Shown here: positions 1 to 9,940 of the stretch, in pieces | Position numbering within the stretch: the stretch's first letter is position 1 | Layout: each line of letters begins with the position of its first letter | IMG/VR virus record: IMGVR_UViG_3300025283_000006 | Coordinates: 1 to 26,262 of that record | Length of the DNA stretch: 26,262 nucleotides | DNA from: a virus | Direction: 5' to 3' (one strand) | Notes under the pieces: model-generated | Databases searched by the model: none | What the model saw: only the letters and a program-made list of their open reading frames with translations | Told to the model about the DNA's origin: nothing | Translations under genes and position numbers: made by a program

Positions 1-3000
1 GCTAAAGAGACCACGTTTGGTGGCAACCTTTTGGAGGTACTCAAGGGCGCTATCCCCGGCGCTGCGGGATTGGTTGAAACTGCCGGTACCGGTGTTGCTG
101 CGCTGCTGCCCGAGGAGCAGGAGCAGGCGGTTCGTGGGGGACTGAAGTCTTTCCGCGAAGGGGTCAGTGACGTACCCTTGTTCAAGGTAACTCCTGGCTA
201 CGAAGAGTCTGTAGGTCGCAAGTTTGGTGAGGCCCTGGGCTCCACCCTTCCGTTCTTCCTACTCCGGGGGCGTACAGGTGCCGGTATCGGCGCAGGTGTC
301 GGTGTATCCGCAGGTGCCGGTGAGGCTCGCCAAGCAGCAGAAGCCGCAGGTGCCACAGAAGAGCAACGACGCCTAGCCACAGCACTCGGTGCGCCGACCG
401 GTTTGCTCGACATTCTGGCTCCCAACATCGGGCCGATCAAAGGTGTGATTACTACGGCCTTGGCCCGTGGCGGTATCGAAGGCGCAACCGAAGCGGCGCA
501 GCGCATCGCCCAAAACTTCATTGCACAGCAGGTCTACAAACCTGAGCAGGAACTGCTCACAGGATCCGGTGAGGAGGGTGCGTACGGTGCAGGTGTCGGC
601 GCTGTCGCCAGTCTAATTCTGGACATGACCGTGGGGCGCAAGGCCCGTCTCGCTGCGCAAGCCCAAGCTCAAGCACCTGCGGCGCAACCCCCTGCGCAAC
701 CCCCCGTTGCGCCCATCGCACCTTCGGTGCCTGAAGCTCCGGCCACGGGTTTGATGGCTCCAATTCCGCCGTCGGCTGAGTTCCCACAGGGTGAGTTGTT
801 CCGACAAGACATCACACGTGCCCGCGCCCAGCAGGCACCTGTTGTTGAAGAGGGTCGTCCTGAGTTTGCTTTGACGCCGCAAGGGCCTGTCACTGAGCCC
901 ACCGCTGAGCAAATGGAGTTGCCGTTTGGCGCACCTGCTGCCGAACCCACCGCCGCTGCGCCGCAACAACGCGACTTGATTGATGAGTTGGAGACCGCCC
1001 AGATCCGCGAGATGCAGGATCAGGATGAGATTCGTCAGATCGAAGCCATGTTGGCTGAGGATGCGCGTCGAGCAGAGGCTGAACGTGCTAAACGAGAACG
1101 TCTGAAGTTTGAGTCTGACCTTGCCGAAACCGATGCGCGTCGGATGCAGGCTGAGCAGAAGAAGACAGAAGACTATCGCATAGAGATTCTGCGCACCATT
1201 ATCGAAGAGCCCTCGGTCAAGAACATCCAGGCCACGTTCGGTGACGCCCTGAAAATAGCGGGATTCACGGATACAAATTTCACACCTCGTGAGCAGCAGA
1301 TGATCGACCGGGCTAATGATGTCCGTGGCATCCAACCTGAAGAGCCCATCCCCTCTGCCCCGGCTGAACTCGGCGCGATGGAAGCCGCTATCCCTGAGCG
1401 TCGGGAAGGCCGTGAACCGCAGCAGTTGGGGTTTCCCGGTATCGGTAAACGCGAAATGCGCCCCGCACCTGCTGCGCAACCCCTTGCGCCTGAAGCGCAA
1501 CTTCCCGGTGCGCCCGGTGTGCAGATGGAAATGTTTGGCCCCCGAGGAGGGGTGCTTGCGCCGATAAAGGAGACCCGCCGTGCAGATCTTAGAACTCAGC
1601 CTGTCGCAACTGGAGTTGGCGATGCGCCTGTCCAGACAACTGTCCCTAGCGGAGGGGTACAACCTACCGTTGGAGATACCAGAGTCGCTCAAACATCTCA
1701 ACCCACTGGACTGGGCGCTAGTAGAAAACTTGCATCACAACCTGATGTTCGAGAAGAGCCTGCACCGGCTCCAGTAGAGGCAACCCCCAAACTTACACCG
1801 CAACAGATGTTGGAACGTGCTGAGGAGGCCCAGCGCAAAGCTGATGAAGCCGCCCGTGCCGAAGTTAAGAAGGCCGTCAAAACCGTCAAGCCCAAGGTAA
1901 GTAAAGCTGAACAGCAACTGGATCAAGCACGTGAGGGCTATTTGCTTGTCGCTAAAGGCAACACCGACAAAGCTCTGAACCTTCTGGCGCACGACATGGC
2001 TTTTGCTATGTATCCAGAGAAAAACGTCGCCAAGGAGATGAATAAGATCAACTTGGATCTGGCGTCCGACAAGATCTCCAATCCCAAGTTCTTCAAGCGT
2101 GATGAAGTGTATGCACCCAACACGGGCGGCAAATATGCTAAGGCGTTCTTTGAATCCCTGAGCCTGGAAGAGTACAAGGTGCTTGCGGCCAAGCTGCGCA
2201 ACATCTTCCAAGATTACGCGGTCACTGAGTCGCGCATGAACACTGCCGACATGCAGGCTTCGGCGCGGAAGGCTGAACAAGTTAGCGAGAACGACCAGAC
2301 CAAGAACGGCCTGAACCTTGAGGTTCCGATCCTGGGGATGCGGATGCACCCGGCTGTCCAAGATCGTCTTGCTGCTGGAGATCTGGCCGGTGCATTGCGT
2401 GTCATGGGTGGACTGACTGACGGTCGCACCTCCACGGTTGCTTCGCGTGTGGCCGACTACATCGCCGACACCAAGGTGGTGCTGGCCGACAACGTGACCA
2501 ACGAGGCCGGTAGGCCCGTGGCCGGTCGATTCGACCCCGCCACCAACACGATCACGCTTAACACCTCCATGGGTATGTCGGGGCACACACTGCTGCACGA
2601 GGCTGTGCATGCTGTGACCTCACATGTTCTGAGCAATCCGTCACACCCCGTAACCAAACAACTTACGGCGCTTTACAAGAACGCCCTTCCGTACATCGAC
2701 ACCGCATACGGTGCACGGTCACTAGATGAGTTCGTTGCTGAGGCATTCAGTAATCCCGACTTCCAGTTCAAGTTGTCCGGCATCCCCGCCGACGGCAACA
2801 CCACCATCTTCCAACGGTTCATCCGTGCGGTTCAGAACATGGTGCGGCGTTTAGTGGGCATGGATGCTCAGCCCGTGGAATCTGTCATGGATGCCACGGA
2901 TCGTCTGGTTTATCAGATCATGGCCCCCGCTCCGGCATTCCGGGGTGCCGGAAGCCTCTACGCCGCCGCAACCACTGGGCAGGCAGGTCGCACCCTGGAC

Positions 3001-5817
3001 ATCTACGGTGCCAATGCGATGCAGGTACCCACATGGTCTAAAAAGATCATATACGCGGCGCGGGAGTTTCTTGGTCGTAGCCCTAAAGACACGGCGGCTA
3101 ACCTGTATCGTCAGGCCCTGCCGCTCAACGCTCTGGTCGATACGGCCAAAGATCGTATCCCGCAGGCTGAGCAGATTGGCATCTTGGTCGATGAGCGTGC
3201 CGGTGCCGAAAATCGTCGTAACCAGAAGATTGACGCCGTTGCCAAGTACGTGCAGGACTGGGCGCAGAGTAATGAACTAAAACTGGATAACCTGAACTCG
3301 GTTATCTACAACAGCACGTACTACCAAGTTGATCCGGCCAAGCCCCGTAGCGACTACGTGGGTAAGGTGGACAAGGATGGCAACAGCCTTGTGGAAGTCT
3401 GGGACATGCTGGCTCCCAAGTGGAACGCGCTTGGAGAAGACGGTCGCAGCATCTACAACACGATGCGCAACACCTACAAAAACCTGCACGATGACGTATG
3501 GCGGGTGTTGTCAGACCGTATTACTGCCACCATGGGGAACACCGAAGCGGCCAACCGAGTCAAGCAGGATGTGTACACCCGCTTGTTTGAGCGCGGTCGG
3601 ATCGAGCCGTACTTTCCACTGACTCGTTCTGGTAAGTATTGGTTGTCATATCACGCCGACGGCGAGTTGTACGTCGAGGCGTTTGAGACAGACGGGATGC
3701 GGGAAGATGCTATCAAGGCACTCAACGCTGCCGGTGGCGTGACGGAGATCCAGAAGTTTGCCAACGTCTCGCAGATCAACTACCGCAACGCCCCATCCAC
3801 ATCTTTCGTCAACAGCATCCTCAAGACCCTAGACGCCGGAAAGATCGGTGCTGATGCCAACACCAAGGAGAAGATCAGTGAAGTCACCGAAGAGGTGATG
3901 AACTTGTTCTTAAGTGTGCTGCCGGAGACTTCCTTCGCGCAGGGCATGCGGCGTCGTAAAAACACCCTGGGCTTCCAACAAGACGCGGTGTTTGCGCTGC
4001 GGGGTAAGGCGCTGAATATTTCTCGCCAATTGGCAAACATCGAATACGGTGCCAAGTTGGAGCGGGCACGGGCCGAGATGCGTGAACACGTGAAGAACAA
4101 CGGTAATCAAGAAGCCGATGTTGCTTACATGGATGAGTTGGATCAGCGCATCGACTACGCCATCAGCCCCAATGTTCACTGGCTGTCTCGGGCGGCTACG
4201 TCGTTCGGTTTTGCCTGGACGCTTGGCTTTAACGTGTCATCAGCCCTGGTCAACCTTGCGCAGATTCCGATTGTGGTGTTGCCCTACTACGGTGGGCGCT
4301 ACGGGTATCCGCAGACCGCTGCCGCTATCGGGCGTGCCACGAAGTACTTCTCCGGTAGTGGTTTGAGCCGCGAAACCGAGATGCTGGTGCCCGTCACAGA
4401 TGACAAGGGCAATACGATCATGAAGCAGTTGAAGGTATCGGTTATGCCGTCTATCGACAACTACGACTTTAGTGATCCCAAGAATGCCAAGATCAAGCAC
4501 CTTGAGACGTTGGTGCGTATTGCAGGAGATCGGGGTCAACTTAACCGGTCTATCAGTTACGACATCTTGGAAGCCTTTGAGGGTGACTCCATTCTTACCC
4601 GTGCCAACCGACTCATGGGTGCCTTCTTCCACCACGGAGAGCGCATGAACCGGCAGGTGGCTCTGATGTCGGCCTACGAGTTGGAGTTGGATCGACTGAA
4701 GAACCCCGGTGCCAAGCTGGAAGATGGCCGCAAAGCAAGTGACCTAAGCGCCACACAGAAAGAAGAATACGCCGCCAACCGCGCCATCTATCTGGCTGAA
4801 ATGACCAACGGCGGCACCGCCGCAACCGCTGCACCGCGCCTGATGCAGAACAACTTCGGTCGCGTGGCGTTTATGTACAAGCGATACGGTGTGTCGATGT
4901 ACTACATGATGTTCAAGACGGCGCGGCAGATGGCAAAGCGCGAAGACCCGGAGGTTCAGCGTATTGCCTTCAAGCAACTTGCAGGTATCGCAGCCTCGGC
5001 TGCACTGATGTCCGGTGTCCGTGGCATCCCGATGTTTGGCACGGTGGCGATGCTCTACAACCTGTTACTGGTTGGGGATGATGAGGACGACTTCGAGACC
5101 CGCGTTCGTAAGTATTTGGGTGAGACCGCCTACGGGGGCCTAATTGATGCCTTCACCGGTTTGGCTGTCGGTAGCCGCATGGGCTTGAGTGATCTGCTTT
5201 TCCGCGACATGAGTATCAAAGAACACAGCAGCGTCTATCATCAACTGGCTGAGATGTTAGGTGGCCCGGTGGTGGGTGTGGGTATGCGAATGGAGCGTGG
5301 CGTCAAGCTCATTAACGAAGGTCACTATCAACGCGGCTTTGAACAGTTGATGCCCTCGGCGTTCTCCAGCTTCAGCAAAGTAGAACGCTTTGCCCGAGAG
5401 GGTGCGCTTACCCTGCGAGGCGATCCGGTTACGTCCGAGTTCAGCACCGGGCAACTTGTTGGGCAAGCTCTGGGGTTTGCACCGGCCAGCTACATATTTG
5501 AACTAGAGAAAAACACTGCCCAGAAGAAGATTGAGCGTGCGACCTCTGAGGAGCGTACCAAGCTGTTGCGCAACTACTACATAGCCCGTCGCAACGGAGA
5601 CGACGATGGGGCAGCGCAGGTAATCGCCAAGATGGAGGACTTTAATCGGCGGCATCCCGGTGCCGGGATCAGTACGGAGACGCTACGCAACTCCATGGCG
5701 AAGCACATCAAAACCACGCGAGAGATGGTCAGTGGCATCTCCATCTCCAAGAACATGCGTGCAGAACTGGCAAAGCATCGCGCCGAGTTCGACGGCCCTG
5801 AAGACGAAGAAGACTAA
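1..5817 (+). CDS. Giant polyvalent virion (DNA-ejection) protein, 5' end outside window
   Basis: Probably an internal or ejected virion protein of the large polyvalent type, delivered with the DNA into the host. The frame is open from base 1; the first possible start inside the window is TTG at 31, with no SD before it, so the true start is probably upstream. Counting from 31, there is a Gly/Ala-rich start, Pro/Gln/Ala linkers (about 210-310 and 430-590), charged coiled coils (about 315-385 and 590-640), and a gluzincin-like protease: HEAVH at 856-860, with a downstream LDEFVAEAF segment that could supply the third ligand. A PLxRFG-like PLTRSG lies at 1196-1201. Hydrophobic stretches near 1390-1425 and 1640-1680 could enter membranes. 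It is the only + strand gene here. The motifs are seen; the role in ejection is inferred from the family. Confidence 0.85.
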   Translation, partial: AKETTFGGNLLEVLKGAIPGAAGLVETAGTGVAALLPEEQEQAVRGGLKSFREGVSDVPLFKVTPGYEESVGRKFGEALGSTLPFFLLRGRTGAGIGAGVGVSAGAGEARQAAEAAGATEEQRRLATALGAPTGLLDILAPNIGPIKGVITTALARGGIEGATEAAQRIAQNFIAQQVYKPEQELLTGSGEEGAYGAGVGAVASLILDMTVGRKARLAAQAQAQAPAAQPPAQPPVAPIAPSVPEAPATGLMAPIPPSAEFPQGELFRQDITRARAQQAPVVEEGRPEFALTPQGPVTEPTAEQMELPFGAPAAEPTAAAPQQRDLIDELETAQIREMQDQDEIRQIEAMLAEDARRAEAERAKRERLKFESDLAETDARRMQAEQKKTEDYRIEILRTIIEEPSVKNIQATFGDALKIAGFTDTNFTPREQQMIDRANDVRGIQPEEPIPSAPAELGAMEAAIPERREGREPQQLGFPGIGKREMRPAPAAQPLAPEAQLPGAPGVQMEMFGPRGGVLAPIKETRRADLRTQPVATGVGDAPVQTTVPSGGVQPTVGDTRVAQTSQPTGLGASRKLASQPDVREEPAPAPVEATPKLTPQQMLERAEEAQRKADEAARAEVKKAVKTVKPKVSKAEQQLDQAREGYLLVAKGNTDKALNLLAHDMAFAMYPEKNVAKEMNKINLDLASDKISNPKFFKRDEVYAPNTGGKYAKAFFESLSLEEYKVLAAKLRNIFQDYAVTESRMNTADMQASARKAEQVSENDQTKNGLNLEVPILGMRMHPAVQDRLAAGDLAGALRVMGGLTDGRTSTVASRVADYIADTKVVLADNVTNEAGRPVAGRFDPATNTITLNTSMGMSGHTLLHEAVHAVTSHVLSNPSHPVTKQLTALYKNALPYIDTAYGARSLDEFVAEAFSNPDFQFKLSGIPADGNTTIFQRFIRAVQNMVRRLVGMDAQPVESVMDATDRLVYQIMAPAPAFRGAGSLYAAATTGQAGRTLDIYGANAMQVPTWSKKIIYAAREFLGRSPKDTAANLYRQALPLNALVDTAKDRIPQAEQIGILVDERAGAENRRNQKIDAVAKYVQDWAQSNELKLDNLNSVIYNSTYYQVDPAKPRSDYVGKVDKDGNSLVEVWDMLAPKWNALGEDGRSIYNTMRNTYKNLHDDVWRVLSDRITATMGNTEAANRVKQDVYTRLFERGRIEPYFPLTRSGKYWLSYHADGELYVEAFETDGMREDAIKALNAAGGVTEIQKFANVSQINYRNAPSTSFVNSILKTLDAGKIGADANTKEKISEVTEEVMNLFLSVLPETSFAQGMRRRKNTLGFQQDAVFALRGKALNISRQLANIEYGAKLERARAEMREHVKNNGNQEADVAYMDELDQRIDYAISPNVHWLSRAATSFGFAWTLGFNVSSALVNLAQIPIVVLPYYGGRYGYPQTAAAIGRATKYFSGSGLSRETEMLVPVTDDKGNTIMKQLKVSVMPSIDNYDFSDPKNAKIKHLETLVRIAGDRGQLNRSISYDILEAFEGDSILTRANRLMGAFFHHGERMNRQVALMSAYELELDRLKNPGAKLEDGRKASDLSATQKEEYAANRAIYLAEMTNGGTAATAAPRLMQNNFGRVAFMYKRYGVSMYYMMFKTARQMAKREDPEVQRIAFKQLAGIAASAALMSGVRGIPMFGTVAMLYNLLLVGDDEDDFETRVRKYLGETAYGGLIDAFTGLAVGSRMGLSDLLFRDMSIKEHSSVYHQLAEMLGGPVVGVGMRMERGVKLINEGHYQRGFEQLMPSAFSSFSKVERFAREGALTLRGDPVTSEFSTGQLVGQALGFAPASYIFELEKNTAQKKIERATSEERTKLLRNYYIARRNGDDDGAAQVIAKMEDFNRRHPGAGISTETLRNSMAKHIKTTREMVSGISISKNMRAELAKHRAEFDGPEDEED

Positions 5818-5843
5818 AAAAGACCCCGGCACAAGGCCGGGGT
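5816..5843 (-). terminator. Rho-independent terminator of the leftward operon
   Basis: Read on the - strand: ACCCCGGC, a 5-nt loop, GCCGGGGT, then C and six T. The 8-bp GC-rich stem plus U-tract is a classic terminator. The U-tract reaches the TAA of the + strand virion gene, so leftward transcription stops just before running antisense into it. In the + direction the hairpin lacks a U-tract, so it would work poorly for the virion gene. Confidence 0.85.
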
Positions 5844-5862
5844 AATACGTTTCACTAGGAGA
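5843..5862 (+). promoter_or_regulatory. T7-promoter-like sequence joined to an orphan SD leader
   Basis: TAATACGTTTCACTA followed by GGAGA closely resembles the classical T7 RNA polymerase promoter but lacks about three bases near the initiation site. The same bases contain CTAGGAGATAAC, the leader type seen before several genes of this genome, but here on the + strand with no gene after it. It is a single copy and no T7-type RNA polymerase is visible, so chance resemblance or a relic of a lost gene is more likely than a working promoter. Confidence 0.15.
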
Positions 5863-5898
5863 TAACGACAGGCAACTTGCTCTGTCCAAGAGATGTTA

Positions 5899-6165
5899 TC
5901 ACAGCATTCTCCAAAAGCGTACCCCCCAACGGCCCCCCTCTATGTGGGGTCGAAACACCACAGACCATTTACGTTCATCGGTAATCTGTAGTACTTGACG
6001 AACAAGTTCTACAGTGTTAACGCAAGGAACGAAGAACGAACATCCCGTCCCAATATTCTCCCAAGGAACTGCTACCCTTACGCCATCAGGCGCAAGATCA
6101 CCGACTTTCAGCCTGTTTTTCCAAGAGCGCGGCGGTTGTCGCCATAGATTGTTCGGTCTCATCAT
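5899..6165 (-). CDS. Small conserved-looking phage protein, unknown function
   Basis: 88 aa, the last gene of the leftward operon before the terminator. The C-terminal half has a folded, aromatic-rich composition (GCSFFVPC, KWSVVFRPHIEGG, WGVRFWR), unlike a shadow frame. It overlaps the 3' end of the primase-helicase gene by 68 bases. The two adjacent ATG codons at 6165 and 6162 lack a clear SD, so translation is probably coupled to the upstream gene, or a later start is used. No enzyme motif was recognised. Function is unknown; confidence that it is a gene rests on position and composition. Confidence 0.65.
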   Translation of the reverse strand: MMRPNNLWRQPPRSWKNRLKVGDLAPDGVRVAVPWENIGTGCSFFVPCVNTVELVRQVLQITDERKWSVVFRPHIEGGRWGVRFWRML

Positions 6166-8962
6166 TCATAAAACTTGAGCAGTCAATCGTCAGCACATCT
6201 GCCGGAGGCAGGTTCATGTGAGTGCCACGGCTCAAGCGCATCTTCTCTTTCTTCATATTGGTCGGTGCGGTTTTGAAAGAGTCAACCAGACCTGCATAGT
6301 TAATCTGATTTTTGGCGCACCAATCCTTGAGCGGCTTAGGCAGCAGGTACAAACGCTTAACGTCGTACTCATACCGCGCCACAAAGTTTATCCGTGGCAC
6401 CGCTTCAGGATGAATCAGATGATCAAGCCCAGTATTGCCTTTACGAGCATCATCCGTAGATTTAATGCGCAGGATGTTGTTATAGTTTTCGGCGAGATAG
6501 TCTGTTAGCAATGAGTTGGACTCGCTTGCCATCTCCTTGGACGCCGCCTTGGCCTCTTTAAGCATTTTGATCGCCCATTGAGCAATCGGCGCAATCTCCC
6601 AGTTAATTAGCCCCGCACGCTTGCCAACCATCAAACCTGTGATGATGCGCGATACAAGCGCCGACCAAAACCTGTTTTCAGCAGTCAATTCGGCAGCGGC
6701 GTCAATTTTCTTTTGATTGACATTGGCTAACTCTTTAATGGCTTCTAAGTTGTTGAGTACGTACTGGATGTAAACAATTCCGGCGTGAGCGTAATGCTCT
6801 TTGATAGCGTTGCTAAATTGATCAGTTTCATCTTTACTGTTGAAGTAGATGCGCGTGGCTTTATGCTCTAGTATGCGTTGAACTTCGGCTTCAGGCATGC
6901 GCTTGTACAGACCAATCCGCTCAATCAACCCAGCGTTACCCGAGGATCCAAACAAAATCTTCCAGGGTTTGCCACGGATGCGCTCTACGTTGCTCTTGCC
7001 AGACATCCGGTTGCGTTGCATTCCGCTAGGAAGTTGATAGGCCCAGTCTGATAGTTCTTGCGGTTTGGTGTTGGTCAACTCGTCCATGTAGCAGGGTAGA
7101 TTCTTGTAGATCTCAGCCCGGTTCATCTTAGAGTTAATCGTGTCACGCTCCTGAAGCATCAGCATGTCGGGGTCTCCCCAGACAGATGCACCTGCCAACA
7201 TCGCCGTGGTTTTGCCTAGACCGGAGTCCTTGCTGTACACGTGGAATGCCGCCGCATTGATTACTTGAAAGTGCATCAATGGAGAGCCCAACGACAACCC
7301 AAAAATAAACTGATGCAGTTCAAAGCCCGGACGGTTAAAGAACTCCATAGTTTGCTTCCACCCTTCAAACGTCCCTCGGGGCGTAAAATAAGGAAACAAC
7401 TGTGCTGTGGCAGTGGACGGAGAATTAACTTCAATTCGATCTTTAAAGATCTCCATGTTGCCCACGCAGAATGACGTGCCTGCTTCATTCGTCCAACCAA
7501 ACTGTCGCTGCGCTTCGGTTGCTTCAGCCTTGTATTGCAACTCGTTTACCCATCTCATGGTGTAGTCCATTAGTTCTGCTACGTTCAACACTGTCACACC
7601 CTGCATGGCAAGGTGTTTTCTAAAGTCATCCTTGGAGCCGACTGCCGTAAGTGGCAGCGTGAACTCCCGCACCCCGTCTCGTGGCAGATGCAGCCGCATG
7701 ACCAGAGCCTCACCCATGTCGAAATCTTTAAGCCGACGTACTACATACAGATCGTTGTGATAAACAAGTTTGTCTCTGGGCTCGTTATCTTCGTCATCAC
7801 CTTTCTTGTGCAAGAAGATGCCACCGGCCTTTCCACGGAAATACGGTTGTGGGTACTTAGGAATCGTGTACTGAATCGGTTTGGCTTGAGGAATGTCCAA
7901 GGATTTCTGAACAACAATGTTGTCCTCTTCCTTGGCTTCCAAAATCTCACGCCCCAGACTGATGGGTGACTTAATCTTGCCCCAGTGTGTGCAGTTGGGA
8001 CACACGCCCGGACGATAATCGTCAAACCTCTCGCACAGGTACGGTCCCTTGATCAACGCCGCCTTTTCTTCCGTAATATCGGTCGAATACTCGGGATGAT
8101 TTGATGAGATCCTATGGATGGCCTTGCCACCGTCTACGCAAAACTTGGCAATTGATAACCCTGCACGCCACATCGGTTCAGGTATGTTGGCCTGATTAAC
8201 AACAACTTCGTGCAGTTGGGCACACCCGTTACCTTCGGCGGTCTTGAGCAAGATAGTCTTAAATCGACTCGTATAACTGCCAGACAGCGCCTGCATCACC
8301 GAATCTTGTTCACGTGGTATGTACTTTTTAGATGCAGTCAGAACGTCGGTGTCATCCCCAAGCAAGTCTTTGAACGTGTCAAATTCCACAGGCACAGCCC
8401 AAGAACCCACAAGTAAGACGTCCTTGACAAGATCGTCTTTGTGATTGTGAGTACCCGGCATCCGCAGAACCCGTGCGGCATCAGCCGTCACGGCGGGGTC
8501 GCAGTGCAGATTATTTTGCTTGCAAGCACGCTTGAGCCGCTCAGCAACCGGTGTCCATGTTTCACGCGAAACCGGGCTGACCATTGGCCAGTAGGCGTGA
8601 ATGCCTCTACCACTGTTAACCACAGTCGGTCGTGGTAGGCTGAGTTGTTTACAGAATCGACGCAAGGCGTCGAGCGCCTGTGCTTGTGTTGGGTATTCTT
8701 TACCCGTACCGCAGTCCAGATCCAAAAAGAAAGAGCGCATCGCGGTGACATTGGGTGCTTTACGCGACCCAGCTTCCGCAAACGTGCCCAGTGCAAAGTA
8801 CGCATCAAACCCGTCGTCGTCCAGTTGACGGGCGGTGGTCACTACGGCATCAATGTTGTCGTAGAACTTCTGTACCTTACGACCATCGGAAATCCTCGCT
8901 GCATATACGCAGTAATACCCTCCATCGCCAAGGATGGTCTCCAAAAATGCTTTTGTGTCCAT
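6098..8962 (-). CDS. Primase-helicase (archaeo-eukaryotic primase plus DUF927-like ATPase)
   Basis: 954 aa. It probably synthesises primers and unwinds DNA at the phage fork. The N-terminal primase core shows the metal-binding DLD (81-83), SGRGIHAYW (117-125, the sxH-type motif) and ARVLRMPGTHNHK (163-175), as in archaeo-eukaryotic-type primases. A possible zinc site lies at C310, C321, C324 and H326. The C-terminal ATPase has Walker A SKDSGLGKTT (577-586), Walker B PCYMDE (623-628) and a sensor-like FGSSGN (671-676), resembling the DUF927 helicase group. The start ATG at 8962 has only a weak SD (GGCGG). It lies downstream of the putative ssDNA-binding gene across a stem-loop. The bifunctional architecture is clear; helicase polarity and primer type cannot be read. 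Confidence 0.88.
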   Translation of the reverse strand: MDTKAFLETILGDGGYYCVYAARISDGRKVQKFYDNIDAVVTTARQLDDDGFDAYFALGTFAEAGSRKAPNVTAMRSFFLDLDCGTGKEYPTQAQALDALRRFCKQLSLPRPTVVNSGRGIHAYWPMVSPVSRETWTPVAERLKRACKQNNLHCDPAVTADAARVLRMPGTHNHKDDLVKDVLLVGSWAVPVEFDTFKDLLGDDTDVLTASKKYIPREQDSVMQALSGSYTSRFKTILLKTAEGNGCAQLHEVVVNQANIPEPMWRAGLSIAKFCVDGGKAIHRISSNHPEYSTDITEEKAALIKGPYLCERFDDYRPGVCPNCTHWGKIKSPISLGREILEAKEEDNIVVQKSLDIPQAKPIQYTIPKYPQPYFRGKAGGIFLHKKGDDEDNEPRDKLVYHNDLYVVRRLKDFDMGEALVMRLHLPRDGVREFTLPLTAVGSKDDFRKHLAMQGVTVLNVAELMDYTMRWVNELQYKAEATEAQRQFGWTNEAGTSFCVGNMEIFKDRIEVNSPSTATAQLFPYFTPRGTFEGWKQTMEFFNRPGFELHQFIFGLSLGSPLMHFQVINAAAFHVYSKDSGLGKTTAMLAGASVWGDPDMLMLQERDTINSKMNRAEIYKNLPCYMDELTNTKPQELSDWAYQLPSGMQRNRMSGKSNVERIRGKPWKILFGSSGNAGLIERIGLYKRMPEAEVQRILEHKATRIYFNSKDETDQFSNAIKEHYAHAGIVYIQYVLNNLEAIKELANVNQKKIDAAAELTAENRFWSALVSRIITGLMVGKRAGLINWEIAPIAQWAIKMLKEAKAASKEMASESNSLLTDYLAENYNNILRIKSTDDARKGNTGLDHLIHPEAVPRINFVARYEYDVKRLYLLPKPLKDWCAKNQINYAGLVDSFKTAPTNMKKEKMRLSRGTHMNLPPADVLTIDCSSFMNDETEQSMATTAALLEKQAESR

Positions 8963-8989
8963 GACCGCCGTTGGATGGGATGAAGGAAA

Positions 8990-9007
8990 GGGGGAACGAA
9001 GTCCCCC
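8990..9007 (-). other. Intergenic stem-loop before the primase-helicase gene
   Basis: GGGGGA and TCCCCC form a 6-bp stem around a 6-nt loop (ACTTCG-type on the RNA strand), between the stop of the ssDNA-binding-like gene and the ATG at 8962. A run of seven T precedes the stem in the direction of transcription rather than following it, so this is not a standard terminator. It could tune readthrough, mRNA stability or access to the weak SD. Confidence 0.4.
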
Positions 9008-9019
9008 TCCAAAAAAAGT

Positions 9020-9940
9020 TTAGTCGTCCCATTCATCCACTACGGCGGATAGATCCGTCTTTTCGTTCTGTGTCGGAGCGGCAGCAATTTTCTTCACTAC
9101 CTTCTTCGGCTCAACCACTGGCTCTTCGACTTCCTCAGCCACCACTTTCTTAGCTGTAACTTCAGGCTTTGGTGCGGGAGACGGTTTGTTTTCAATCTTT
9201 GGTGCCGGGATCACGCCATCCATCTGCGACACATTCATGGTGATGGCACGGATAGTGTCGTCGTGCTTCTGCATATCCACGGCGATCTGCAACTCATGCT
9301 CTTCCAACTCACGCACGGGCTTGAACACCAACTTCGGCGTAGGACTTGCAGTGTCGAATCGCATCTCAGTGATGATGCTGATGGCCGGGGTGTTGTACGC
9401 TTTGAGATGGCGACCGTAGGCTTGTAGCGGCATTTTCTTACCGTCTGCGTCTCCAAACACTGAGGTGGAGGGTAGCGTAACTTGATACACCTCACGCTTA
9501 TTTAGTTCACCGTCGAGCATCACAGCAATACGCTGTTGAAAACGGCAGGCGCGAGTCTCGCCCTGACCGGAGCCTTTGATATGCTGAGGGCAGTCCTTGC
9601 AGAACTGAGCCTGACGCTGCTCAACGGGCACAGCCGAGTCGGGGCGTTGCGTATCAGAAGACCAGCAGGTGGGCTTGGTAACTTCACCTTCAGTGTAAGT
9701 TCCGGCGAAGAACATACGCGACACAGGTGCAGCGTTGATAAGCACCACGTTGATGGCGCGATCTTCAGAAACACGTACTTCTTTGCCGCCCACGATCTCA
9801 CGAAACACGCCGCCCTTGATGCTGATGCGACGATTGCTACCACCGGCACCGCCTGCGATGGTTGAGGTCAAGTTGTCTTCAACATCGCCAAGGATGGCGA
9901 GGGCTTTGGAGGGCTTACCAAACAGAGTCATTGCAGTCAT
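9020..9940 (-). CDS. Putative ssDNA-binding replication protein with Cys4 cluster
   Basis: 306 aa. C92, C114, C117 and C132 could bind one zinc within a beta-rich core (about 40-235). A Lys/Pro/Val/Glu-rich tail (245-295) leads to an acidic end, DLSAVVDEWDD. An ordered core with a flexible acidic C-terminus is typical of ssDNA-binding proteins such as SSB and T7 gp2.5, and the position next to primase-helicase fits. No OB-fold can be proven by eye, so the role is inferred. The start ATG at 9940 is set by CTAGGAGA 8 nt upstream; a second ATG at 9931 is less well placed. The preceding HTH gene ends 14 nt upstream. Confidence 0.6.
   Translation of the reverse strand: MTAMTLFGKPSKALAILGDVEDNLTSTIAGGAGGSNRRISIKGGVFREIVGGKEVRVSEDRAINVVLINAAPVSRMFFAGTYTEGEVTKPTCWSSDTQRPDSAVPVEQRQAQFCKDCPQHIKGSGQGETRACRFQQRIAVMLDGELNKREVYQVTLPSTSVFGDADGKKMPLQAYGRHLKAYNTPAISIITEMRFDTASPTPKLVFKPVRELEEHELQIAVDMQKHDDTIRAITMNVSQMDGVIPAPKIENKPSPAPKPEVTAKKVVAEEVEEPVVEPKKVVKKIAAAPTQNEKTDLSAVVDEWDD

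Noticed and set aside
613-1701. 362-codon open frame on the - strand inside the virion gene
   Set aside because: It mirrors the Ala/Gln/Pro-rich coding strand, has no SD or motif and lies within a clear gene.
1735-2610. 291-codon - strand frame
   Set aside because: Shadow of the virion gene across the protease region; low-complexity, Val/His-rich, no start signal.
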